From Aminipila sp032051575 (GTDB taxonomy: Bacteria > Bacillota > Clostridia > Peptostreptococcales > Anaerovoracaceae): a DNA stretch of 64,000 bases. Under the pieces are notes generated by a model. That model ran no database searches, was not told the origin of the DNA, and saw only the letters and a list, made by a program, of their open reading frames with translations. Location of the stretch: the NCBI RefSeq assembly GCF_032051575.1, contig NZ_DAMBYD010000016.1:1-64000 (forward strand). The letters run 5' to 3'. This document shows, one piece after another, positions 35,550 to 43,713 of this stretch. The number at the start of each line of letters is the position of its first letter. The first letter of the stretch is position 1. The translations under genes were made by a program, and so were the position numbers.

Positions 35550-35602
35550 ACATATATCGGTAATCTATATAACATTATATATAGATTACCGATATATGTC
35601 AA
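35550..35602 (-). promoter_or_regulatory. Consensus padR promoter inside a 50-bp perfect palindrome
   Basis: The bases 35550-35571 are the exact reverse complement of 35578-35599, giving 22-base arms around ACATTA. Each arm contains ATCGGTAATCTATAT in one orientation. On the minus strand TTGACA (35597-35602) and TATAAT (35574-35579), both perfect consensus, are 17 bases apart within it. A repressor bound to the palindrome would cover -35 to beyond -10. The likely ligand is PadR, from gene order. The same hairpin could also stop transcripts arriving from the large cluster upstream. Confidence 0.85.
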
Positions 35603-35613
35603 TTCCTAAATAT

Positions 35614-36255
35614 TTAATTATTTTCCCTCATTGCTAAATTCGGTATTTCTCTCCCATCTAACTTTTTATATGCCAAATAAATAAAAGCATACACAATTGC
35701 ACATATGATGACTGTTGCTATTTTAGTCATGTTAATAACATTCTCTTCAACTGAAAATATTGTTGTCAGACTAATTGTAATGCAAATATTTACAAATACA
35801 GTGCAACTGAAAACTATAAAAATCATATATGGCATCTTAGCAAAATTTTTTTCTTCTAACTGTAAGGCTATTTCTTCTATGCTTTTTAACAAATAATAAA
35901 AAAATATAACTTCTGCTACTGAAAATATTAAAATATACACCATTATTACTGCTTTATTTAAAAATTCATAGCTTATGACACTAGAAATAAAAACTATAAT
36001 TATTGAACCTACATAGATTCCAAACATCCACATTGCAGACATGTAACATTTATTAAACTTACTATATTTTCTAATGTCCCTCAATCCAAAATCAATAAAA
36101 ATCCACCCTAGTATTTCAAGGACACCGCATATTACTTTCATACTTGAAAAATCTACATCCAACACATCTAAAACATTTCTTAAATTCAACACAAATATCA
36201 AACCTAAAATCATCTTTTTAAGTGACTTTAAATCATAAATTTGTTTCTCCTCCAT
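35614..36255 (-). CDS. Multi-pass membrane protein, paralog of next gene
   Basis: 213 residues, about five or six membrane segments. It opens IYDLKSLKKMILG and closes VYAFIYLAYKKLDGREIPN, both shared with the gene just upstream (36259-36882), from which it is separated by three bases. The cytoplasmic stretch IEEIALQLEEKNFAKMP is also common to both. No known family was recognised. It lies at the 3' end of the 16-kb minus-strand cluster. A third, decayed copy is at 46287-46470. Confidence 0.75.
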   Translation of the reverse strand: MEEKQIYDLKSLKKMILGLIFVLNLRNVLDVLDVDFSSMKVICGVLEILGWIFIDFGLRDIRKYSKFNKCYMSAMWMFGIYVGSIIIVFISSVISYEFLNKAVIMVYILIFSVAEVIFFYYLLKSIEEIALQLEEKNFAKMPYMIFIVFSCTVFVNICITISLTTIFSVEENVINMTKIATVIICAIVYAFIYLAYKKLDGREIPNLAMRENN

Positions 36256-36258
36256 TCT

Positions 36259-36882
36259 CTAATCCCCCATGTTCTTTAGTTCCAAATTGTTATCATCGCA
36301 CTGAAAGGCTTTTGTATTCGGTATTTCTCTCCCATCTAACTTTTTATATGCCAGATAAATAAAAGAACAAATCACTAGACATATTACTGCTGTTATGATG
36401 ATTAAAATGTCTATAAACATGGGCTGCAGGGCTTTAAAAATAAAGGCAGAAATAGGCATAATACAAAGCGCTAAAATAAATATCCAAGCAGAAACCATAA
36501 AAATACGGTCTGCTAATTTGGCAAAAGTGTTTTCTTTCAATTGTAATGCAATATCCTCTAAGCTTTTAAACAGATAGTAATAAAATGCAATCAGTATGGC
36601 TAGTAAGATAATCGACATAAACCCTACTACCATCATTGCCAACACCCATAAAGAAGACGTATAACATTTATTAAACTTACCATATTCCCTGATTTTTCTT
36701 AGTCCTAAAATAACAATAATCCAGCCTATTATTTTTACCACACTAAATAGTATGACTATACTTGACAAATCCGTATCAACTAAGCCTGTGCCCATTTGTA
36801 AGAATATGCTGATTGAACTAATCATTATCCCCAAAATCACCCATTTAAGTGACTTTAAATCATATATCGCTTTATCTTCCAT
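36259..36882 (-). CDS. Multi-pass membrane protein, paralog of previous gene
   Basis: 207 residues with the same layout as 35614-36255: AIYDLKSLKWVILG at the N-terminus, FGKFNKCYTSSLW-like loop, LEDIALQLKENTFAKLADRIF, and CSFIYLAYKKLDGREIPN near the end. About six membrane helices and no enzymatic motif. Tandem duplication is evident. It follows the VanZ-family gene by 27 bases, so both belong to the same long transcript. Function unknown. Confidence 0.75.
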   Translation of the reverse strand: MEDKAIYDLKSLKWVILGIMISSISIFLQMGTGLVDTDLSSIVILFSVVKIIGWIIVILGLRKIREYGKFNKCYTSSLWVLAMMVVGFMSIILLAILIAFYYYLFKSLEDIALQLKENTFAKLADRIFMVSAWIFILALCIMPISAFIFKALQPMFIDILIIITAVICLVICSFIYLAYKKLDGREIPNTKAFQCDDNNLELKNMGD

Positions 36883-36909
36883 TGTCTCCCCCCAAGTGTC
36901 TTAAATCTA

Positions 36910-38313
36910 CTAATTTAAAGCCGGAACAGGAATAAAGTTTTCCTCACCATTCATTTTCACTTTAAAACTATATACTGGCTGATAAAATCCCTTGCTATCT
37001 GCTCTGTACTCTAAATTAACATGCTCAATTGTAAGAGTTGAGATTTCCTTATCAAGATATAAATTAAACTTACCCTGTTTGATTTGTTCAAATGCCTCTG
37101 CTTCACTTATAACTTCTACATCTTTGTACTTTTCCAAAACCGCTAAACTATTGTCTACGTTTCTTATAACTCCATCCTGATAAAGAGTACCTCTAAGTTC
37201 CCCTAAAAGATATTCATCTTTATATTTTGTCATATCTGCTTTAAAGCAAAATTGTCCCTCTTGTTCTTTATTTTCAAATGTTAGCCCCTCCGGAACAGTA
37301 ACATTCATTTTTTTTAATTTAGAAATGATAGTTTCCTCTTTAATCGGCTCACTTGTAGGGTTACTTTTATCAAATGTGTAATCTGTATAGCTATACAGAC
37401 CCCCAGCGTATTCAATCCATAAGCTATATTCACTTTCTTCATGCGATGTATAAAGGGCATTGTCATTAAACTGAAGAATTTTTAAATTATCTGCAGGTAT
37501 CCCCATTCCCTTAAAGATTTTTTTAGCATATTCGAGGGCCGTTTTTTTATCATAGACTTTAGTTTTATATATCACATCTTGTTTAGATTCTTTTGACAAT
37601 TTTATGTCTGAAGTAATTTTCGCATCTTCACATTGTATCTTTGTACTATAAGCTTCTTCCAGATTTCCCAGTTCATTCATATTATACTTTATAAAAATGC
37701 CTGCGAATCCACCAATAACCAAAACTAAAGGTAATAAATAGCATGTAATTTTCTTTGGTAATTCCTTTTCTCTATGTAATACGGACAGCATGGCCATGAT
37801 TAAACCATATCCAATCATTGCACCTGCAAAATTATTAACGATGTCGTCCACCTCAAATACGCCAAGATTAAATATGAGCTGTACCGTTTCAATCAATAAA
37901 GTAAATAGAGCACCTGCACTAGCAGACCAAATCACACGTTTAAATTTCTTGTTAACTAATGGCAGCAGCATTCCAAATGGAACAAACATAACAATGTTTA
38001 AAATTAAAAGCTGCCACCCTCTTAAAGTAAAGCTGTTCCATGCCTCCAGATAGGAACTAAACAAGTCCAAATTTACGGAACAATATCCCATTGACCCTCT
38101 ACTAAACAACGTGGCGTATAGAACCATTAGAATATAACATACAAATGCAGCTACTATAAAAGCTGATTTAAGGTTTATCTTTTTCTGCCCCTTTAGTAAC
38201 TTTCTGTATACTATAAAGTAAATGATACAAAATAGTATTGCTAAAAAAGCAACTCCCAAAATTGCAAAAACTAAATATTGTTTTAACATCCAAAAAATCT
38301 GTGAAATTAACAT
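36910..38313 (-). CDS. VanZ-family membrane protein with a long extracytoplasmic tail
   Basis: 467 residues. The first 210 carry about six membrane helices with the VanZ pattern NIVMFVPFGMLLP, ETVQLIFNLGVFEVDDIVNNFAGAMIGYG. The remaining 250 residues are an extracytoplasmic domain with two similar alpha/beta units (KTALEYAKKIFKGMGI; EAFEQIKQGKFNLYLDKE), vaguely like YycI/PepSY folds. VanZ gives low-level teicoplanin resistance by an unclear mechanism; the family is widespread. No vanHAX genes are nearby, so a general envelope role is more likely. Confidence 0.82.
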   Translation of the reverse strand: MLISQIFWMLKQYLVFAILGVAFLAILFCIIYFIVYRKLLKGQKKINLKSAFIVAAFVCYILMVLYATLFSRGSMGYCSVNLDLFSSYLEAWNSFTLRGWQLLILNIVMFVPFGMLLPLVNKKFKRVIWSASAGALFTLLIETVQLIFNLGVFEVDDIVNNFAGAMIGYGLIMAMLSVLHREKELPKKITCYLLPLVLVIGGFAGIFIKYNMNELGNLEEAYSTKIQCEDAKITSDIKLSKESKQDVIYKTKVYDKKTALEYAKKIFKGMGIPADNLKILQFNDNALYTSHEESEYSLWIEYAGGLYSYTDYTFDKSNPTSEPIKEETIISKLKKMNVTVPEGLTFENKEQEGQFCFKADMTKYKDEYLLGELRGTLYQDGVIRNVDNSLAVLEKYKDVEVISEAEAFEQIKQGKFNLYLDKEISTLTIEHVNLEYRADSKGFYQPVYSFKVKMNGEENFIPVPALN

Positions 38314-38349
38314 TTTATTCCCCTATTCTAAAATTTCCATTTCTTTATT

Positions 38350-38712
38350 TTAAAATTCTATATCTCCAAAAAATGTAACTGATAATTTATAGTGAAAAAG
38401 CCCAACTGGTGCAACTACAAGGCCAGCCAGCAGGCAGCCTAAAAAGCCATATGGCAAGGCGGCTATTAAAACTATAAAATAGGTGACAATTGCAATAAAA
38501 CATGGTACCGCTATGTTCTTAAAAAAACTCTTTAGGATTTGAAAATAAATACTTACAAACAACACACAACAAGAAGGTGTGAAAATAAATATATAGTTTT
38601 CAATCTGATTATATAAAAAACGATCATTATATGGATCCATATAACTTTTAGCCATATAAAAAATAGTAACTATTGACCATATTACCAGCCATACTTTTAA
38701 ACCAAATGACAT
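38350..38712 (-). CDS. Small membrane protein of unknown function
   Basis: 120 residues with four hydrophobic segments: an N-terminal helix, then near 30-60 (YIFIFTPSCCVLFVSIYFQIL), 65-85 and 90-110 (GFLGCLLAGLVVAPVGLF). No motif. It is 35 bases upstream of the propeller-1 gene's stop region and 36 bases ahead of the VanZ gene, within the same unidirectional cluster. The only support for expression is position, spacing and a clean frame. Confidence 0.6.
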   Translation of the reverse strand: MSFGLKVWLVIWSIVTIFYMAKSYMDPYNDRFLYNQIENYIFIFTPSCCVLFVSIYFQILKSFFKNIAVPCFIAIVTYFIVLIAALPYGFLGCLLAGLVVAPVGLFHYKLSVTFFGDIEF

Positions 38713-38747
38713 AATTCCCCTAACCTTTTATTTATTCTTGAAAAGCT

Positions 38748-40427
38748 TTACTTTATTTTACAGCTGCATACATTTTCTGTAGTAATATTATAAAAGTATA
38801 GCGTATTCCCTTCTACAGTTACATTGCTTCCACAATCAGAAGTTTTAAATATAACCTTCCCCGATTGGTCAAATACCATAATCCTATACTTGGCATTCGT
38901 TGTCTCTTTAAATGTGCAAGCTAAGTATTCTTTGTTATCCCCTGTTATCTTCATTGATACTAGTTCAGCCTTTGGATTAAGTGAAATATTATTGCCTAAC
39001 ACATATAACTGCTTATTTTCTTTTGCAAAATAAGCCTTTCCACCCAGCACCTTAAAACTAATTTCAGGTTCAAATTCAGGTAATCCCTCTGCCTTTCCAA
39101 GAAAAATTTCTTTTCCATCTTTAAGCGACATTTTATAAATACTACCCTTACTCAAATAATAAAGATTGTCTCCTTCAATCTGAGCCGTATCAACAGCCTC
39201 TTTAGAATTACTTATTCTAGTAACCTCATTCGTATCAATATTTACCTTGTACACTTGCTTTGTATCTAATCTATAACTTCCATCACTGGCTTTTTCTAAT
39301 ACTTTAGATGCTCTTAAAAACAATTGATTTCCTATTAGGGAAAAATCAGGCACCCCACCAAAACTTCCTGCCAAATCAGGTATCCCCCCAAATTTCTTTA
39401 CCGTTAGGGTATCATACCAATAATCTTTACTTCCAATTGATACCGGCTCTGTTTGCCCTTTTTTCTTCATGCTTAATCCTCCCGGTCCCGGCATCGGTCC
39501 AATCCAAACCATAAAAAGATTATCACCGATTACTGTAGTTTGATCATAATCCGATTGAATTTCCCTTATAGTTCCGTCAGAATTTAATTCAAACCTATGA
39601 TCTGATCCCATAGTAGCTCCACCCGAATGATAATACAACATAGCTTTACCATTTTCTTCGTAGAAGCAATGCCTATCATAATCATCTTCGTCATAAAAGT
39701 TTTTCTCCAGTTGATATATTTTCTTTGTCTTAGCGGTGTTGGAAAGTGGTGCCTGCATGATTCCACCTGTACTATTGTCATAATATAAATACCCATTTTT
39801 AACCATTACACAGGTACTTTTCTTGCCCGCATAGTTACTATATTGGTTCTCATTTGCCCTATCCTTTGGAAGTGTAATCTGTTCAAGCTTTCTATTCTTG
39901 GATTTTATAACTAGACCATTTTTTACATCAAAACTATGACCCCATCCAAATTGTTCAACACCGTACTTCCAAGTCATAGGGAAATAGGTGATATCACGGA
40001 ATGAGAGAAGTGGATACTGCTCCTTGCTGTTATCAATTGCTTTCCCATTTACCTTTATTGGAAACGATGGAATCTTTGCAGTATAACTTCTGCCGTTCTT
40101 TGAGGACGATTTATATGGATTATATGCTGCAGTCACCCCCGTAGCATCCACCAATAATCCTTCTTTATTCCCCTTCCAAATGGATTCAATCCCAAGATAC
40201 CTGCAATCACTATAGGTCATAGGAAAATAAGTAATGTTATTGTAAACAATTAACGGATACTTACTGTAGTCATTGTTAACTACTTCACCATTCATAGTAA
40301 CCTTAAAATTAGGTAATGTAATATTTACATTTTCACTCTGTCCTCCATAAGCAATAGCACTCATTTCCATGCTCATACTAAAAATTATACTTAGAGAAAT
40401 CAACACACTAAAAAATTTTCTTTTCAT
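38748..40427 (-). CDS. Secreted stalk/beta-propeller protein, copy 1
   Basis: 559 residues. A signal peptide ends near AIAYGGQ. Two copper-amine-oxidase-like stalk repeats follow (about 35-90 and 108-170), each with YPL-x3-DITYFPMT-like cores (YNNITYFPMTYSDCRYLGIES; FRDITYFPMTWKYGVEQFGW). The rest is a string of short repeats of the YLYYxN-x2-G / IYKVN-x-DTNEV / NLYYLSKGSIYKMSLKDG kind, as in DUF5050-like propellers. A Cys pair near the end (SDCGSNVTVEGNTLYFYN, CSCKIK) is kept in all copies. It overlaps its upstream small membrane gene by ATGA. Likely extracellular; ligand unknown. Confidence 0.82.
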   Translation of the reverse strand: MKRKFFSVLISLSIIFSMSMEMSAIAYGGQSENVNITLPNFKVTMNGEVVNNDYSKYPLIVYNNITYFPMTYSDCRYLGIESIWKGNKEGLLVDATGVTAAYNPYKSSSKNGRSYTAKIPSFPIKVNGKAIDNSKEQYPLLSFRDITYFPMTWKYGVEQFGWGHSFDVKNGLVIKSKNRKLEQITLPKDRANENQYSNYAGKKSTCVMVKNGYLYYDNSTGGIMQAPLSNTAKTKKIYQLEKNFYDEDDYDRHCFYEENGKAMLYYHSGGATMGSDHRFELNSDGTIREIQSDYDQTTVIGDNLFMVWIGPMPGPGGLSMKKKGQTEPVSIGSKDYWYDTLTVKKFGGIPDLAGSFGGVPDFSLIGNQLFLRASKVLEKASDGSYRLDTKQVYKVNIDTNEVTRISNSKEAVDTAQIEGDNLYYLSKGSIYKMSLKDGKEIFLGKAEGLPEFEPEISFKVLGGKAYFAKENKQLYVLGNNISLNPKAELVSMKITGDNKEYLACTFKETTNAKYRIMVFDQSGKVIFKTSDCGSNVTVEGNTLYFYNITTENVCSCKIK

Positions 40428-40753
40428 AAGACACCCTTCTCTCCCTTGTTGTGATTGGCATTTTCAACATACTTGCTCCAATATTCCTCATCCATCTTCC
40501 AGTCATCACCAATTAAATCTTCTATGTCACTGCCCTCATTTGCTTCATTTATTTCTTCATTAAGGCACTCAAATTTTTCATTTTCCGGCTTTTTATCACC
40601 ACAAATAGCTTCATAAATATTTTGTAAAATAAAAATACTAGGCGAAAGAAAACCTATAGCCGCCCCTAAAAAAAGTCCTACTTCATTAAATAAAGTTCCG
40701 CCTATAACCATTCCAACAAAACAGAAAAACATTGATACTAACCATAAAGCCAT
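40424..40753 (-). CDS. Small membrane protein with acidic C-terminal tail
   Basis: 109 residues from the ATG at 40753, which has GAGGTG four bases upstream; the frame begins four codons earlier with a GTG. Two hydrophobic helices (LWLVSMFFCFVGMVIGG, GLFLGAAIGFLSPSIFIL) are followed by an acidic tail: ICGDKKPENEKFECLNEEINEANEGSDIEDLIGDDWKMDEEYW, split here only for naming. The tail's last third matches the C-terminus of the VanW protein. The stop overlaps the start of propeller 1 by ATGA. A decayed copy of this gene lies before propeller 2. Confidence 0.7.
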   Translation of the reverse strand: MALWLVSMFFCFVGMVIGGTLFNEVGLFLGAAIGFLSPSIFILQNIYEAICGDKKPENEKFECLNEEINEANEGSDIEDLIGDDWKMDEEYWSKYVENANHNKGEKGVL

Positions 40754-40796
40754 TTTGCACCTCACTCATATTCTTCGCCTACTCAAGCACGAAATT

Positions 40797-41789
40797 TTAA
40801 TCCTTTAAAATAAAGTCTGATACCTGTACCTCTTTCCATTCTGTTGCTTTGGGTGAAATATTCGTATACAAAGTCATTTTACCTTGTTGATCTATTTCTA
40901 CCATAAATTCATAATTTGCCTCTTGTGGCTCTAGATATTCTTTACACATCTGCTCATAGTATGGGCTTTTATTCTTCTTAGCCTCTTTGATATATGCTAC
41001 AGATTCTGGATCCCGATCAAAATTTTTATGTATCATGGTATATAAAAATGTAGCCTGCACCTTTCCATCAACCTTCTTCTCTTCATATTGGCTAATAATT
41101 AAATCTAAAATTTCATAATAATTGTTGTATACATTCTTGAATTCCTTTTCAAGGTAAGCAGAAATCATATCATAATTATTTTCTATAGGTGAAATTGATG
41201 AAACTTCATAGGCAAAATTCTTTTCATATCTATAATCTTCAGAATCTTTATAAGTAGAAAAATTTATTTTGACTTTCTTTACTTCATCTGCAATTAAAAC
41301 AACATAGTGATTAACTCTCGAGCTTTTTCCAATTGTAATGTCATTTTCACCATAAGGATAATTGAATACTCCATCAGATGTTGATTCTAAAGGAACTGGA
41401 TTTACTAAATTACCTTTATCATCATATCCAAGCGCCTTTAAATAAAAAAAGAGTCCCTTACGGATTTTTCCACCGTCTTCTTTAAAACTACTGTAATTTA
41501 TATTTTCAAAATCAAACTGTATATCCAGTGCTTTAACAATTTTATCGTTAGTCCTATAATACTTTAAATCCTCTTTACTAATATCCAGATTTGTCAGGGG
41601 GACCTCCGTTATATCATTTACTGTTACATTAAATTTTCCCTCTTCATTCCAGGTTTGCCCTACATCAAGAGGCTCTCCCACATCATTTGCTAAAGTATAT
41701 TCCCTAGGAGTATTCAAGGGAAAACATCCATTTAAGAAACTACACATTACCATTACTACCAAAATCATTATTATATTTTTATATCTCAT
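40797..41789 (-). CDS. Lipoprotein of unknown function
   Basis: 330 residues. Signal MRYKNIIMILVVMVMCSFLNGC with lipobox FLNGC. The middle (about 50-190) is a beta domain with a YDDKGNLVNPVPL stretch, reminiscent of immunoglobulin-like DUF domains of Firmicutes lipoproteins. The C-terminal 110 residues are helical (MISAYLEKEFKNVYNNYYEILD) with a closing beta hairpin (YEFMVEIDQQGKMTLYTNI). Ribosome site weak (GTGGG). In the cluster it lies between propeller 2 and the small acidic-tail gene. Function unknown. Confidence 0.75.
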   Translation of the reverse strand: MRYKNIIMILVVMVMCSFLNGCFPLNTPREYTLANDVGEPLDVGQTWNEEGKFNVTVNDITEVPLTNLDISKEDLKYYRTNDKIVKALDIQFDFENINYSSFKEDGGKIRKGLFFYLKALGYDDKGNLVNPVPLESTSDGVFNYPYGENDITIGKSSRVNHYVVLIADEVKKVKINFSTYKDSEDYRYEKNFAYEVSSISPIENNYDMISAYLEKEFKNVYNNYYEILDLIISQYEEKKVDGKVQATFLYTMIHKNFDRDPESVAYIKEAKKNKSPYYEQMCKEYLEPQEANYEFMVEIDQQGKMTLYTNISPKATEWKEVQVSDFILKD

Positions 41790-41881
41790 AATCGTTCAAC
41801 CCACTTTCTTCTAGCATTTTGTTATCAGCAGTAACAATATTGATTCTCCGCCTTTTTTCTCTATTCCCTTGTATTTGTAAT

Positions 41882-43531
41882 CTAATTCAGTGTACAAGTG
41901 CATACTTTTTCTGTAGTAATATTATAGAAGTATAGCGTATTTCCCTCTACAGTCACATTGCTTCCACAGTCAGAAGTTTTAAATACAACCTTTCCAGATT
42001 GGTCAAATACCATAATTCTGTACTTGGCATTCATTGTCTCTTTAAATGTGCACGCTAAGTATTCTTTGTTATCTCCTGTTATCCTCATGGATATCAGTTC
42101 AGCATTTGGATTAAGTGAATCATTATTACCTAAAGTGTATAATTTTTTATCTTCTTTTGCAAAATATGGCTTTCCACCCATTATAGCAAAACTCATATCC
42201 GATTCAAATGCAGGTAAGCCCTGGGTTTTTCCAACACAGCTTTCTGCTCCATCTTTAAGGGATACTTTATATACTCCGCCCTTGCTTAAATAATAAAGAT
42301 AGTCCCCCTCAATCTGAGCCATATCAACATCCTCAAGAGAATTACTTACTTTTGTAACTTCATTGGTATTAATATTTACCTTATATATTGCTTTTTTATC
42401 TAGCTTAGTAATTCCATCCTTAGATTTTTCTAATACCTTAGATGCCCTTAAATATAATTGATTTCCAATAAGCGAGAAATCAGGTATTCCATTAAAACTT
42501 ACTGACGGCAAAGTATCATACCAATAATCATAACCCCCAATTGGTACTGACTCTTTTTGACCATTTTTCTGCATACTTAATCCTCCCGCTCCTCCCATCG
42601 GTCCAACCCAAAGCATAAACAACTTGTCACCAATAGCTGTAGTTTGATGATAATCAGATTGGATCTCTCTAATGGTTCCGTTAGAATTTAGTTCAATCCT
42701 GTGATCTGACCCCATAGAAGCTCCACCTGAATGAAAATATAACATAGCCTTACCATTTTCTTCATAGAAGTTATGCATTTCATAATTATCCCCAAAATAG
42801 GAGTTTTTTTCTAGCTGGTACAATTTCTTTGTTTTCGATGTATTGGAAAGGGATGCCTCAATGATACCACCTGTTTTATTATCAAAATATACATGTCCAT
42901 TTTTTACAAACACAAAAGTGCTTTTCTTGCCTGCATAATCACTATATTCGTTCTCATTTGCCCTGTCCTTTGGAAGTGCAATCTGCTGAAGCTTTATATT
43001 CTTTGATTTTATAACCAGACCACTTTTTCCATCAAAGCTATAGTCCCATCCAAACTGCTCAACACCATATTTCCAAGTCATAGGAAAATATGTGATGTCA
43101 CGAAAAGACAGTAACGGATACTGTTCCTTACTGTTATCAATTACTTTCCCATTTACCTTTATCGGAAATGATGGAATCTTCGCAGTATAACTTCTGCCGT
43201 TTTTTGAAGCTGATTTGTATGGATTATACGCTGCAGTCACCCCTGTAGCATCCACCAATAATCCCTCTTTGTCACCCTTCCAAGTAGATTCAATTCCAAG
43301 ATACCTACAATCACTAAAAGTCATCGGGAAATATGTAATGTTGTTGTAAACAATTAATGGATACTTGCTGTAGTCATTATTAACTACTTCACCGTTCATT
43401 GTAACCTTAAAATTAGGTAATGTAATATTTACATTTCCACTCTGCCCTCCATAAGCAATAGCGCTCATTTCCACGATCATACTAAAAATTATACTTATAG
43501 AAACTAACACACTAAAAAATTTTCTTCTCAT
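41882..43531 (-). CDS. Secreted stalk/beta-propeller protein, copy 2
   Basis: 549 residues from the ATG at 43531 (MRRKFFSVLV), chosen because AAAGGTG lies just upstream and the paralogs start at this point; the frame extends eight codons further. Same plan as copy 1: signal peptide, two stalk repeats, DUF5050-like propeller, Cys-containing end SDCGSNVTVEGNTLYFYNITTEKVCTCTLN. The stalk half is nearly identical to the other copies while the propeller has more substitutions and lacks a short GGIPDLAGSFGG insertion seen in copy 1. The upstream partner gene is decayed. Confidence 0.82.
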   Translation of the reverse strand: MRRKFFSVLVSISIIFSMIVEMSAIAYGGQSGNVNITLPNFKVTMNGEVVNNDYSKYPLIVYNNITYFPMTFSDCRYLGIESTWKGDKEGLLVDATGVTAAYNPYKSASKNGRSYTAKIPSFPIKVNGKVIDNSKEQYPLLSFRDITYFPMTWKYGVEQFGWDYSFDGKSGLVIKSKNIKLQQIALPKDRANENEYSDYAGKKSTFVFVKNGHVYFDNKTGGIIEASLSNTSKTKKLYQLEKNSYFGDNYEMHNFYEENGKAMLYFHSGGASMGSDHRIELNSNGTIREIQSDYHQTTAIGDKLFMLWVGPMGGAGGLSMQKNGQKESVPIGGYDYWYDTLPSVSFNGIPDFSLIGNQLYLRASKVLEKSKDGITKLDKKAIYKVNINTNEVTKVSNSLEDVDMAQIEGDYLYYLSKGGVYKVSLKDGAESCVGKTQGLPAFESDMSFAIMGGKPYFAKEDKKLYTLGNNDSLNPNAELISMRITGDNKEYLACTFKETMNAKYRIMVFDQSGKVVFKTSDCGSNVTVEGNTLYFYNITTEKVCTCTLN

Positions 43532-43690
43532 AAAACACCTTTCTTCAATTTGCATTAATTTATTTACTTCATTTTATCTATTACCGGATTTACTAACTCA
43601 CCTTTTTCATCATCCATTTCTTTATCTAAAACACTCAAAATTTTTATTTTTCGGCTCTTAATCACCACAAATCTCTTCATATTTTTTTGC
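43528..43690 (-). pseudogene. Relic of the acidic-tail small membrane gene
   Basis: Reverse-strand translation gives KYEEICGD, a stop, then EPKNKNFECF and more stops. This matches IYEAICGDKKPENEKFECL of the protein at 40424-40753, and the last codons still read KGVL before a TGA overlapping the propeller 2 start, as in the intact gene. The membrane helices and most of the acidic tail are missing. In another frame MDDEKGELVNPV resembles YDDKGNLVNPV of the lipoprotein at 40797-41789, so the relic may be a mosaic. Confidence 0.6.
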
Positions 43691-43713
43691 GAAAAGGTGT
43701 TTTGTTAACAATA

